DNA of 64,000 nucleotides from Desulfurococcus amylolyticus Z-533 (lineage in GTDB: Archaea > Thermoproteota > Thermoprotei_A > Sulfolobales > Desulfurococcaceae), in the NCBI RefSeq assembly GCF_000513855.1, contig NZ_KI911318.1, positions 266,087-330,086 on the forward strand, in the 5' to 3' direction. Shown piece after piece: positions 16,702 through 24,260 of the stretch (position 1 is its first letter; every line of letters begins with the position of its first letter). The notes under the pieces are model-generated. The model was not told the origin of the DNA. It searched no databases and was given only the letters and a program-made list of their open reading frames with translations. The position numbers were made by a program, and so were the translations under genes.

Positions 16702-17031
16702 ACGGCAAACCTCTCTCAGTGTAGCGGACTCGACCACGACGTAGTACTCCTTCCCGCTCGCACCGACCTCCACAGCCCTTAGGAGGGCTCTCAGCTCCTC
16801 CACCGGCATACACTTGAGTAAGTACTTGAGGGCCCGGCTCAACTTATCGAAGTCGGCTGTAGGAGTGAAACGCCTGTACTACCCGCGGAGCGATATGGTC
16901 ACCCTCTTCTGCCCCGTTACCTCCACAGCCGAGACGGGGGCTCGGCAACGAGACGACAAGTAGTCGTGGAGGGCTTTCACGACCAGTTCTTTGGCTTCCG
17001 AGACCAGCTCCTCGCAACACTCCGAGCTCAC
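16654..17031 (-). pseudogene. Unknown gene interrupted by an in-frame amber codon
   Basis: From GTG 17031 the frame reads 50 residues (SSECCEELVSEAKELVV at its start, VTGQKRVTISLRG at its end), meets TAG at 16879-16881, and continues in the same frame with YRRFTPTADFDKLSRALKYL and on to residue about 110. The two halves share the strong G+C codon bias of real genes in this block, which suggests one ancestral protein. The 3' end runs into the MFS fragment and is probably not authentic beyond about 16700. I do not recognise the family. No membrane segment, no known motif. Confidence 0.4.
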
Positions 17032-17120
17032 CGCACACCCCCTCACCCGCTACTACACGGCTAAGCCCTACCCCGGACTCGAGAGCGCGGTGTACATAGC
17101 CGAACGTCTACTACATATTC

Positions 17121-17172
17121 GTTTATATATCCTTCCAATGGTAATTGTTAGGTAGGTTAAACGAAAGGGGTG
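17121..17172 (+). promoter_or_regulatory. nfnAB promoter and ribosome-binding site
   Basis: An AT-rich GTTTATATAT box at 17121-17130 stands out in G+C-rich surroundings, about 26 bases before a predicted start near 17150. A GGGGTG ribosome-binding site at 17167-17172 precedes the ATG at 17178. This places the nfnA start 33 bases inside the longest open frame. Confidence 0.5.
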
Positions 17173-17177
17173 TTAAC

Positions 17178-18002
17178 ATGTTCCGTGTGACAATGAAGGA
17201 AGACCTGAACGAGCAGGACTACTACCTTGAGGTGGAGAGTCCCCACGTCTCCAGGCACTGGAGGCCAGGCCAGTTCGTGATAATCATGACCCACGAGAGG
17301 GGTGAGCGCGTCCCCATATCGGTCGCAACTATTAACGGTGGTAGGGTGGGGATGTTCATTAAGAAGCTAGGAAAGACCTCGGTTGAGCTCTACAGAGATT
17401 TCAAGGTGGGGAGCTCGCTGTACGCTGTAGCGGGCCCTCTAGGTAGGCCCCTGAAGCTGGAGAGCTACGGGACAGTCGTGCTGGCGTCAGACGCTGTCTG
17501 CGGCCACGCCGAGCAGCTGGGTCTCGCCCAGGAGCTCGCCAAGCTGGGCAACAAGGTGATATCGATCCAGACCTTCAAGACCGAGAAGGAGGTGTACCCC
17601 GAGAAGTACTTGGCCAAGAAGTATGTTGACGAGTACTTCATAACTACACTAGACGGCACGGCCGGGTATAAGGGGCACTACATCGACTTACTGAGGGAGC
17701 TCTTGGCTCGCAGGGAGGTGAAGGCCGTCTTCGCCGGGGGTGCGCTGGCCAACCTCAAGAAGCTCGCCGAGGCGACGGCGGGGCTGGACGTGAGGGTCTA
17801 CGCTCTCGTTAGGACGATAATGGTGGACGGGACGGGGATGTGCGGGTCTTGTAGAGTCAGGTACAACGGGGTGATAGCCTACGCGTGTAGAGACGGCCCC
17901 TGGTTTGACGCCAGGCTGGTCGACTGGGACGACGTCCTGAGGAGGGACGCGAGGTTCAAGAAGGTCGAGAAGATCGCACTGGACAAGTACCTGGCGAGGT
18001 GA
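17178..18002 (+). CDS. nfnA: NfnA/SudB-type NAD(P)H-ferredoxin oxidoreductase small subunit
   Basis: FAD and [2Fe-2S] subunit of the cytosolic NADH-dependent ferredoxin:NADP oxidoreductase (also described as sulfide dehydrogenase in Pyrococcus). The FNR-like flavin domain is residues about 1-95, the NAD-binding domain about 96-215, and the C-terminal cluster motif GMCGSCRV with a further Cys in AYACRDGPWFD at about 226-250 holds the [2Fe-2S] centre. Length is normal. ATG 17178 is chosen over TTG 17145 because of its ribosome-binding site. It is followed by nfnB after 6 bases. Intact, unlike most genes in this G+C-rich block. Confidence 0.87.
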   Translation: MFRVTMKEDLNEQDYYLEVESPHVSRHWRPGQFVIIMTHERGERVPISVATINGGRVGMFIKKLGKTSVELYRDFKVGSSLYAVAGPLGRPLKLESYGTVVLASDAVCGHAEQLGLAQELAKLGNKVISIQTFKTEKEVYPEKYLAKKYVDEYFITTLDGTAGYKGHYIDLLRELLARREVKAVFAGGALANLKKLAEATAGLDVRVYALVRTIMVDGTGMCGSCRVRYNGVIAYACRDGPWFDARLVDWDDVLRRDARFKKVEKIALDKYLAR

Positions 18003-18008
18003 GCTGTC

Positions 18009-19430
18009 TTGTCCCGAGTGGTCAAGAAGAGGTTTACACCTAAGGTCCTGCCCGTAAGCGAGAGGCTGAGGAGCTTCGGCGAGGTGGTCTTGGGCTACGA
18101 CTACGAGACTTCTGTTAGAGAGGCCTCGAGGTGCCTCCGCTGCCCCCTCTGGTTCGCCCCATGCTCGAAGGCGTGCCCGTTGAGGGTCAAAGTCCCGGCC
18201 TTCCTAGAGTACATTGTCAAGGGGGACCTCGAGGCGGCCGCCAGGAAGGTCTACGAGGACAACCTCTTCCCCTCCATAACGGGCAGGGTCTGCCCCCAGG
18301 AGTGGTTCTGTGAAGGCAACTGCGTAGTCTCCAAGATAGGCGAGAGCGTCTCCGTCGGCCTCTTAGAGAGGTACGTCGGAGACTACGCGAGGGAGAATGG
18401 ACTGGACGAGAAGATCCTGGCCGAGATGGTCTCTAAGAACAGTGGGGTCAAGGGAAGGGTAGCGGTGGTAGGCTCGGGCCCCGCCGGGCTGTCAGCGGCC
18501 GGCTGGCTTAGGTTGAGAGGTTATGAAGTCGTCGTATACGAGGCCCTCCACAGGCCTGGGGGTGTGCTGGCGTACGGGATACCCGAGTTCAGGTTGCCCA
18601 GGAGCGTCCTAGACCACGAGATCAAGAAGGTCGAGAACCTAGGCGTTGAGATAAGGCTGAACCACGTGGTGGGGAAAACCGTGCTGCTGAGCGAGCTATT
18701 GAGCGAGTACGACGCCGTCTTTATTGGCAGCGGCGCCGGTACACCCAAGCTACTCAACATCCCGGGCGTCGACTTGAACAACATCTACACGGCTAACGAG
18801 TTCCTCACCAGGGTCAACCTGATGAGGGCGCACCTCTTCCCAGAGTGGGACACACCGATCAGCGTCGGGAAGACCACGTTGATAATCGGGGGAGGTAACA
18901 CCGCCATGGACGCGGCGAGGGTAGCTCTGAGACTGGGCAGCAAGCCGGTCGTCGTCTACAGGAGGGACAGGGAGGACATGTTGAAGACGACTAGGAGGGA
19001 CGAGGTGCTGCACGCGGAAGAGGAGGGCGTGGAGTTCAAGTACTACCTGCAGCCGATCGAGTTCCTCGGCGACGAGAACGGCTTCGTTAAGGCTGTGAGG
19101 TTCGAGGTAATGGAGCCCCTCAACGAGCTCGACGAGAGGGGCAAGAAGAAGATCGTCGGGACGGGTAGGTACGTCGAGATCCCCGCGGACACGGTGGTTA
19201 TAGCGATAGGGCTGGAACCCAACAGGTTGCTCATGGAGGAGAGCGGGCTGAGGTTCAACGAGGACGGGACGATAGCCGTAGACGACCACCTCATGATGAG
19301 CCTGCCCGGCGTGTTCGCGGGGGGCGACGCTATAAGAGGCGAGTCGACGGTCGTCGAGGCCATGGCAGACGGGAAGAGGGCTGCGGAAGAGATAGACCTG
19401 TACGTGAGGAGGAAGAAGGGACTAGCGTAG
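18009..19430 (+). CDS. nfnB: NfnB/SudA-type NADPH oxidoreductase large subunit (GltD-like)
   Basis: 473-residue FAD protein of the glutamate-synthase small-subunit family, partner of NfnA for electron bifurcation between NADPH, NADH and ferredoxin. The N-terminal region has the two [4Fe-4S] cysteine sets (CLRCPLWFAPCSKACP and RVCPQEWFCEGNC, residues about 41-105). The FAD motif VVGSGPAGLSAAGWL is near 152, the NADPH motif IIGGGNTAMDAARV near 293, and the closing FAD motif GVFAGGDA near 434. TTG start. Its last 9 bases overlap the DUF84 gene on the other strand. A role in NADPH/ferredoxin balance is well supported, sulfur reduction less so. Confidence 0.87.
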   Translation: MSRVVKKRFTPKVLPVSERLRSFGEVVLGYDYETSVREASRCLRCPLWFAPCSKACPLRVKVPAFLEYIVKGDLEAAARKVYEDNLFPSITGRVCPQEWFCEGNCVVSKIGESVSVGLLERYVGDYARENGLDEKILAEMVSKNSGVKGRVAVVGSGPAGLSAAGWLRLRGYEVVVYEALHRPGGVLAYGIPEFRLPRSVLDHEIKKVENLGVEIRLNHVVGKTVLLSELLSEYDAVFIGSGAGTPKLLNIPGVDLNNIYTANEFLTRVNLMRAHLFPEWDTPISVGKTTLIIGGGNTAMDAARVALRLGSKPVVVYRRDREDMLKTTRRDEVLHAEEEGVEFKYYLQPIEFLGDENGFVKAVRFEVMEPLNELDERGKKKIVGTGRYVEIPADTVVIAIGLEPNRLLMEESGLRFNEDGTIAVDDHLMMSLPGVFAGGDAIRGESTVVEAMADGKRAAEEIDLYVRRKKGLA

Positions 19431-19967
19431 GGCACTTTTCTCGTACAGCTCTCTATTGAGTATTTTTGTCAACACCATCAGGGTGGTCAGCCTCGACAGC
19501 TCGGACCTCACTACGACGTGCCTGGTCAGGAGCGAGATGAAGCCGATCTTCTCCCCTATGTTCTCCGTCTTGTAGAGGTTGTCGACGATCTCCTCCAGCT
19601 CCCTGAACCTCCCTGACAGTATCTCGTCGACGAACCACGTCGGGACTGGGAAGGAGGGGAAGAACCCTAGCGACTCCCCGAGCTCCCTCGAGATGACGTA
19701 CGCGGCCTCGATGTCGAAGTAGGTCGAGCCAAACCTGTAGAAACCCGCCTCGATACCCGTGCTGAAGTCGCAGTCCCCGCTCATCGCCAGCCTCGCCCGC
19801 AGCTCCGCGCCCCTGACGATCACGTCGAGGCCGATCGGCTGTGGCGGCAGGCCGGTCTCCACCTTCACTGCTCTAACGTCGGAGACGGGGGAGTAGCTCT
19901 GGAAGGCGCTCACGACCCCCCGCACCTTAGACGGGTTCACGCTACCTATGTACAGCCTGATCCCCAG
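19422..19967 (-). CDS. Inosine/xanthosine triphosphatase, DUF84 family (acquired copy)
   Basis: Hydrolyses non-canonical purine nucleotides such as ITP and XTP to keep them out of DNA and RNA. Family hallmarks: NPSKVRGV at the N-terminus, PPQPIGLDVIVRGAELRA, GIEAGF, and the TENIGEKIGFISLLT segment. A second family member lies at 31186-31776. The first NTG inside the homologous region is GTG 19940, but the family's opening strand (RLYIGSVNP) lies upstream in the same frame, bounded by TAG at 19971. No ATG/GTG/TTG is available there, only CTG at 19967, so the true start may have been lost. Otherwise intact. Confidence 0.75.
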   Translation of the reverse strand: MGIRLYIGSVNPSKVRGVVSAFQSYSPVSDVRAVKVETGLPPQPIGLDVIVRGAELRARLAMSGDCDFSTGIEAGFYRFGSTYFDIEAAYVISRELGESLGFFPSFPVPTWFVDEILSGRFRELEEIVDNLYKTENIGEKIGFISLLTRHVVVRSELSRLTTLMVLTKILNRELYEKSALR

Positions 19968-19983
19968 ACACTACCACCCGGGG

Positions 19984-20586
19984 TCAGGCGCTCTTAGCCC
20001 TCTCTGCGTAGAAGGCCTTGTCCAGCTCGTAGGCCTTGACAGAGACCTCTCCCGCCCTCCCCGGGAGCACGCTCTTGATAGCCTCGTACACGACGTCGTC
20101 GGCGAAGAGGCGTGCGTGCGCGTTGAAGACCCCCAGCATAACCATGTTAATGGCCCTGGCCGAGCCGGCCCTCACTGCTAGGTCCCTGGCGGGGACCACT
20201 AGGAGCTTCTCGCCCACAACCTCTTTCAGCGACCTTAGGACGCTCTCCATCGCTCAGGCCGGGCTAGGGCTGAGGCTGGCGCTGACCGGCGGCTTGTACT
20301 CGTCGGCTGCGAAGACAACTCCGGTGTCGTGGAGGTACCTCGTAGCTCGCACAGTCTCGAAGAGCTCCAGGCCGATGATGTAGTCCGCCTCGCCCGGACC
20401 GAATATCGGTGACTGGGCGTCCTCACCGACTCTCGCGAAGCTGAGAACGCTGCCGAACCTCTGTGCCATCCCCAGCGTCTCTCCGGTCCTCGCGCTGAGC
20501 CCCTACCTCACAGCGGCCACGGCCATTATCCTCGACAGCGTCAGCCCGCTCTGCCCGCCTACCGAGGATATGAGGATGTTGAACAT
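19984..20586 (-). pseudogene. iorB: Indolepyruvate ferredoxin oxidoreductase beta subunit (iorB), two nonsense codons
   Basis: Beta subunit of the enzyme that oxidises aryl pyruvates from aromatic amino-acid breakdown with ferredoxin. From ATG 20586 one frame of 200 codons reads MFNILISSVGGQSGLTLSRI, TGETLGMAQRFGSVLSF, and so on to RAKSA, the expected size and motif order for IorB. TAG at 20503-20505 and TGA at 20254-20256 interrupt it without any frameshift. Start and end regions are otherwise well preserved, indicating recent decay. The upstream neighbour is the tail of iorA, giving the standard iorAB order. Confidence 0.8.
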
Positions 20587-20591
20587 CCTGC

Positions 20592-21029
20592 TCAAGCCCC
20601 ACCCACCTCGACTATAGCCTTGTACGGGCAGAACCTAGCGCACAGACCGCAGCCTGTGCAGTCGTCCTCCACGATCTTCGCCTTCCCGTCCTCGATGTAG
20701 AGTGTTGGGCAGCCAGTCACGTTGACGCACGCCCTGCAACCCGTGCGCTTGTCCTCTATAACCTCGTCATCGGTCCAGACCTCTATCACTGATGTCTCTG
20801 GTTGCCAGTTAACGGGTGAGTATCCTTGGGGGCGATGTACTAGAACGGAGCCATCCTGCTTTATAATCAGTATCCTCTCACCGTTTCCAAGCCTAGATGC
20901 ACTTCTACCCTCGTACTCAATGCTGCATTCGCCAATAATAATAACTACCCTCCCTTCAACTATGGCCTTCTTAATTACACCGGGTAAAGTATTTAAGTCG
21001 GGTTTTTCCCATACAAGTAGATCAGCCAT
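20592..21029 (-). CDS. Chimeric frame: NucS N-terminal domain fused to IorA ferredoxin tail
   Basis: An intact 145-residue frame made by the right junction of the foreign block. Residues 1 to about 86 are the N-terminal DNA-binding/dimerisation part of NucS (CSIEYEGRSASRLGNGERIL, SPVNWQPETSVIEV). Residues from about 90 are the C-terminal two-cluster ferredoxin domain of IorA (TGCRACVNVTGC, then DCTGCGLCARFCP). The first cysteine of the first cluster is Arg (DKRTGC), so only one [4Fe-4S] site is complete. The native nucS promoter and start remain, so it may be expressed. Function is doubtful; most likely a by-product of the insertion. Confidence 0.7.
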   Translation of the reverse strand: MADLLVWEKPDLNTLPGVIKKAIVEGRVVIIIGECSIEYEGRSASRLGNGERILIIKQDGSVLVHRPQGYSPVNWQPETSVIEVWTDDEVIEDKRTGCRACVNVTGCPTLYIEDGKAKIVEDDCTGCGLCARFCPYKAIVEVGGA

Positions 21030-21210
21030 ATATACATCACCATTTCACTGGGCTTACTAACCAGTATCACCCAGCATCGATCAGGCAATATTTCTCCCAT
21101 GGTTTAAGGGTATTTTAGGACTGGTGAATGATCGCTCTAGGGAAGTGTTTTAAGGTATAAGGTATCTTGATATAAAGCCGGCATAAATAATATATTCTCA
21201 GGTTTAAACC

Positions 21211-21918
21211 ATGAGTGGAGATAGTAAGAGAGAGATAAGGATATTGATAAACGAGGAACTCTATAAGAGTTTAGAGAAGAAGGCTTTAGAGCTAGGCTTC
21301 AAGGATGTCTCAAGCTACATCATTGAAGTACTTTCCAGGGAACTATTATCGATGACCGAGAAAACCGGGGCGGAAGAACTAGAGAGGATGCGTTCCCGCC
21401 TCGAAAAATTCATCCAGGATGAAATCAATAAAGGCTTGGCACCCCTTGAAAACATGAGGCGCCAGCTGGCTGAGCTGATTCAAAGAGTTGACGAATTAGA
21501 GGAAAAGATAAAGAGTATTGAGGGTAAGGAGGGTGCTAAACCGGGTGAGACACGTGGTGAAGGTAAGGTTGGCAAACCATATAAGACCGGGATAGAGAGG
21601 CTCCGCGAGGACAAAATAGTGTTTGAAAGCATGTTACCAGCTAGAATACAGCGTGACAGGCTTTTCTCATACTTCGAGAGAATGGGGGCTGTGGTACTTC
21701 ATTTAAGCAAGGAGAGAATCGCTGTCGACAGCGAGTTTTGGAATGAGTTCAAGGAGAAGCTGTTTAAAGAGGCCAAGACTAATACCGAGGAGGACTTGAA
21801 GAAGATACTTGGTGAAAAAGGATATTTGCTCTGGAAAGCCTTATATGAGGATAACATGATTCTATATGACTCTAAGACCCGTAGTTGGAAGCCTGTCTCA
21901 GATGAAGTAAGAAAGTAA
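21211..21918 (+). CDS. Hypothetical coiled-coil protein with ribbon-helix-helix-like N-terminus
   Basis: 235 residues, not recognised as a named family. Residues 1-45 resemble a ribbon-helix-helix fold (REIRILINEELYKSLEKKA, then VSSYIIEVLSREL), suggesting DNA binding. Residues about 55-108 form a heptad-rich coiled coil, followed by a Gly/Lys/Glu linker (about 110-128) and a C-terminal globular domain of about 100 residues with charged helices and strands. ATG 21211 is preceded by an AT-rich ATAAATAATATA element about 25-30 bases upstream, consistent with a short leader. It may be co-transcribed with the nuclease gene 16 bases downstream. Confidence 0.65.
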   Translation: MSGDSKREIRILINEELYKSLEKKALELGFKDVSSYIIEVLSRELLSMTEKTGAEELERMRSRLEKFIQDEINKGLAPLENMRRQLAELIQRVDELEEKIKSIEGKEGAKPGETRGEGKVGKPYKTGIERLREDKIVFESMLPARIQRDRLFSYFERMGAVVLHLSKERIAVDSEFWNEFKEKLFKEAKTNTEEDLKKILGEKGYLLWKALYEDNMILYDSKTRSWKPVSDEVRK

Positions 21919-21934
21919 GCGGGGATACTGGTTC

Positions 21935-23023
21935 ATGCTGTCTACAGGTAACTATGCCAGGCTACTTGAATCCATTAATATACGGGAGAACGGTGCCATA
22001 ATACTGGGTGAAAACATATCGATTGATGGATATGCCGAGAAACCAGTTAGAGTGATTACACATGCCCATGTAGATCATTTAGGGGGTTTGGAGGAGAGTA
22101 TCAAATACTCTAAGATGATAATCGCTACATCAATCACCCTGGATCTAATTGAATCCCTTAACTACGTTGATAAATATCTACTACCATACTACAGGTTAAA
22201 GAAGAAGCCATTGAACTATAAGGAGTGCCTGGTCATTGATGACAACGAGACCCTCTGTCTGTTTCAGGCATCCCACATCCCGGGGGCTGCACAAGTGTAC
22301 GTTGAGTACAGGGAGCTTAGACTTGGCTATACAGGTGATTTTAAACTTGACGGCAAAACACAGGTGATGAAGGATCTGGATGTACTCGTGATGGAATCAA
22401 CTTATGGTAACCCTAATTATAGGCGGCCATTCAAGGACGGGGTTCCAGAGTTATTCGCGAGCCTTGTTGAAGAAGGCCTCTACCGGTATAAAAGGGTCTA
22501 TGTATACGGGTATCATGGGAAAGTACAGGAGGCAATGATAATTCTAAGGGAGAAGGGTATTGAGGCACCATTTATCCTACCCTCCAAGATATATCATTCG
22601 ACAAGGGTGCTGGAGAAGTATGGGATTAAGATAGGAAATTATATACATGAAGAAGATATGCTCCGCGGGCTAAATCCTGGGGAGAAAGCAGTTATTTTCA
22701 AACACATGAATGTAGCTGAATATAGGAGACTCGATGGAAGTGCGCTGCATATTGTTCTGAGTGGGTGGGAGTTTAACAAGCCCTTTAGAAGAATAGACGA
22801 CTACACGTACCTGGTAGCGTTGAGTGATCACGCGGATTTCGATGACTTGGTGGAATATGTTAGAAGAGGTGAGCCAAAGCTCGTGGTTATTGATGCTTCA
22901 AGGGAAGGAGATGCTTGGAGCCTTAGGAATGCCTTGATCGAGGCGGGGTACTGTGCCATAGTCATGCCAAGCGCGAATCCATTGGAGCAATTGAACAAGT
23001 GTAGTGGGGGAACGAGTACTTAA
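21935..23023 (+). CDS. Metallo-beta-lactamase fold exonuclease-like protein
   Basis: 362-residue hydrolase of the RNase J/CPSF-73-related group. Zinc ligands are visible at HAHVDHLGG (about residues 46-54), the SHIPGAAQV strand, the GDF motif (TGDFKLDG), and the C-terminal ALSDHADFDDL that supplies a late His. The inserted MESTYGNP motif is characteristic of RNA- or DNA-processing members of this superfamily. Probably a nucleic-acid nuclease in 3'-end or end-trimming work. Its last base pairs overlap the start of the next glycosyltransferase gene by one base. Cellular role not established. Confidence 0.78.
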   Translation: MLSTGNYARLLESINIRENGAIILGENISIDGYAEKPVRVITHAHVDHLGGLEESIKYSKMIIATSITLDLIESLNYVDKYLLPYYRLKKKPLNYKECLVIDDNETLCLFQASHIPGAAQVYVEYRELRLGYTGDFKLDGKTQVMKDLDVLVMESTYGNPNYRRPFKDGVPELFASLVEEGLYRYKRVYVYGYHGKVQEAMIILREKGIEAPFILPSKIYHSTRVLEKYGIKIGNYIHEEDMLRGLNPGEKAVIFKHMNVAEYRRLDGSALHIVLSGWEFNKPFRRIDDYTYLVALSDHADFDDLVEYVRRGEPKLVVIDASREGDAWSLRNALIEAGYCAIVMPSANPLEQLNKCSGGTST

Positions 23024-24162
23024 TGACTTATATTCTAATAAGGCATCACATGTTCAATACATACCTAATGGGTCCCGGCGGCTCCGAGTACGTTACACTA
23101 GAAACAGCTATAGCTTTTACGGAGAGGGGTTTTCCAGTATATATAGACTCCGTGACACTAAACACCCCATCTAAGCTGAGGGAGCTAGCGGATCACTATG
23201 GTTTAAAACACCCCGAACTAAGATTAATTGGGATAGGTGATCCAGAGGGGGATCCCTTACTCACCATAAATACCAGTGGCGATATATTGTCCGGGCACAG
23301 CGACGTACTCTACCTACATTACCCATCGTTTCTCAACCATGATATCTACTATCCTGGCTTAAACGGTATATTTAATCTAGTTGGGAAAACATATTCACTA
23401 TTAAACTCGGTGATCTTCCCATTTATGATGAAGAAGATTAAGATATACATAGCTAACTCTAGTTTTACAGCATCATTCTTCAAGAAATATTATAATATTG
23501 ACCCATATGTGATCACTCCGCCAGTGAATATAGATGACATAGTGAGCGAGCCCTTGTTAGTAAGGAATGAGAGAGAGTACATAGTCTTAAGTATCACACG
23601 TATAAGTCCAGAGAAGCATGTCGAGAACATCCTCTACGTGGCTAGGAAATTCAGTAGAGAGAAAAATAAACCACGCTTCGTCATCGCTGGAGCACTCTCT
23701 AAATATAATAGAGATTACTACGATGAACTCCGTGAAAAAGCATTTAAGAAGGGAATAGATGATATAGTCGAGTTCAAAGTAAATATCTCGAGAACGGAGT
23801 TAGTGGACTTGTATAGAAAAGCCATGGTATACATGCATCCAACACCTAGAGAACACTTTGGAATATCGATCGTCGAAGCAATGGCAGCTGGGACACCCGT
23901 TGTGATACCGATAGACTCAGGTAGCTGGGTGGATATAGCTTTGGGCAATAGGAATATTGCAGCACCATATGGAAACATCGATGAGGCCTTTATTCAGGTA
24001 AAGACACTTCTCGAGAATGAGAGGCTATGGGCGTATCTAAGTAAGAGAAGTATTAACCGGGCTAGAGAGCTGGATAGACATGTGTTCCATGACAAACTAT
24101 ATTATGCTCTAGAACCATTGATACTGAAGCGATGGGGAGGAACCGCGAACCTGAGGAAATGA
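23023..24162 (+). CDS. Glycosyltransferase family 4
   Basis: 379-residue GT-B glycosyltransferase. N-terminal acceptor domain begins with the glycine-rich MGPGGSEYVT loop. The C-terminal domain has SITRISPEKHVENIL, VIAGALSKYNRDYYDE and the nucleotide-sugar motif HFGISIVEAMAAGTPVV (about residues 284-300). Probably builds surface or lipid-linked glycans, perhaps feeding the AglB pathway at 52-54 kb. Start ATG coincides with the previous gene's stop region (TAATG). A short inverted repeat follows before the convergent ECF operon. Confidence 0.85.
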   Translation: MTYILIRHHMFNTYLMGPGGSEYVTLETAIAFTERGFPVYIDSVTLNTPSKLRELADHYGLKHPELRLIGIGDPEGDPLLTINTSGDILSGHSDVLYLHYPSFLNHDIYYPGLNGIFNLVGKTYSLLNSVIFPFMMKKIKIYIANSSFTASFFKKYYNIDPYVITPPVNIDDIVSEPLLVRNEREYIVLSITRISPEKHVENILYVARKFSREKNKPRFVIAGALSKYNRDYYDELREKAFKKGIDDIVEFKVNISRTELVDLYRKAMVYMHPTPREHFGISIVEAMAAGTPVVIPIDSGSWVDIALGNRNIAAPYGNIDEAFIQVKTLLENERLWAYLSKRSINRARELDRHVFHDKLYYALEPLILKRWGGTANLRK

Positions 24163-24190
24163 TGAAGAAGAGCCGAACCCGACTCGCTTA

Positions 24191-24213
24191 GTGAAACAGT
24201 TAAGGGGTTTCAC
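24191..24213. terminator. Hairpin between convergent operons
   Basis: GTGAAAC (24191-24197) and GTTTCAC (24207-24213) form a 7-base stem with a 9-base loop in the 98-bp gap between the convergent glycosyltransferase and EcfT genes. Location suggests a role in transcript ending or 3'-end stability. There is no strong T-run beside it. Confidence 0.3.
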
Positions 24214-24260
24214 GGATTAAGTGTTCAAACTAGCATGCTTGACACAGGCGCTGTGTAAAT

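Larger units (their letters stand above)
15428..20785. mobile_element. G+C-rich foreign block inserted in nucS
   Basis: A 5.3-kb block whose base composition and codon use differ plainly from both flanks. For example 40 of the 60 bases at 17701-17760 are G or C, while flanking genes are visibly A+T-rich. Left junction lies at about 15428-15437, right junction at about 20755-20785, both within nucS. Genes at both edges are truncated (a glycosyltransferase without its N-terminus, iorA without its N-terminus), so it looks like a random chromosomal segment and not a neat transposon. I find no terminal repeats, target duplication or integrase. Several internal genes are decayed, but nfnAB is intact. 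Confidence 0.75.

Noticed and set aside
16844-17038. 64-codon frame in an alternative minus-strand phase
   Set aside because: The neighbouring phase reads continuously through 16654-17031 with protein-like sequence, so this one is probably an out-of-phase shadow.
18750-19289. 179-codon minus-strand frame within nfnB
   Set aside because: Antisense shadow caused by high G+C; nfnB is fully supported by its motifs.
15167-20505. In-frame TAG codons as pyrrolysine sites
   Set aside because: They occur only in or beside a decaying foreign block, together with a TGA and frameshifts. Pyrrolysine use is not known in this group of Crenarchaeota.
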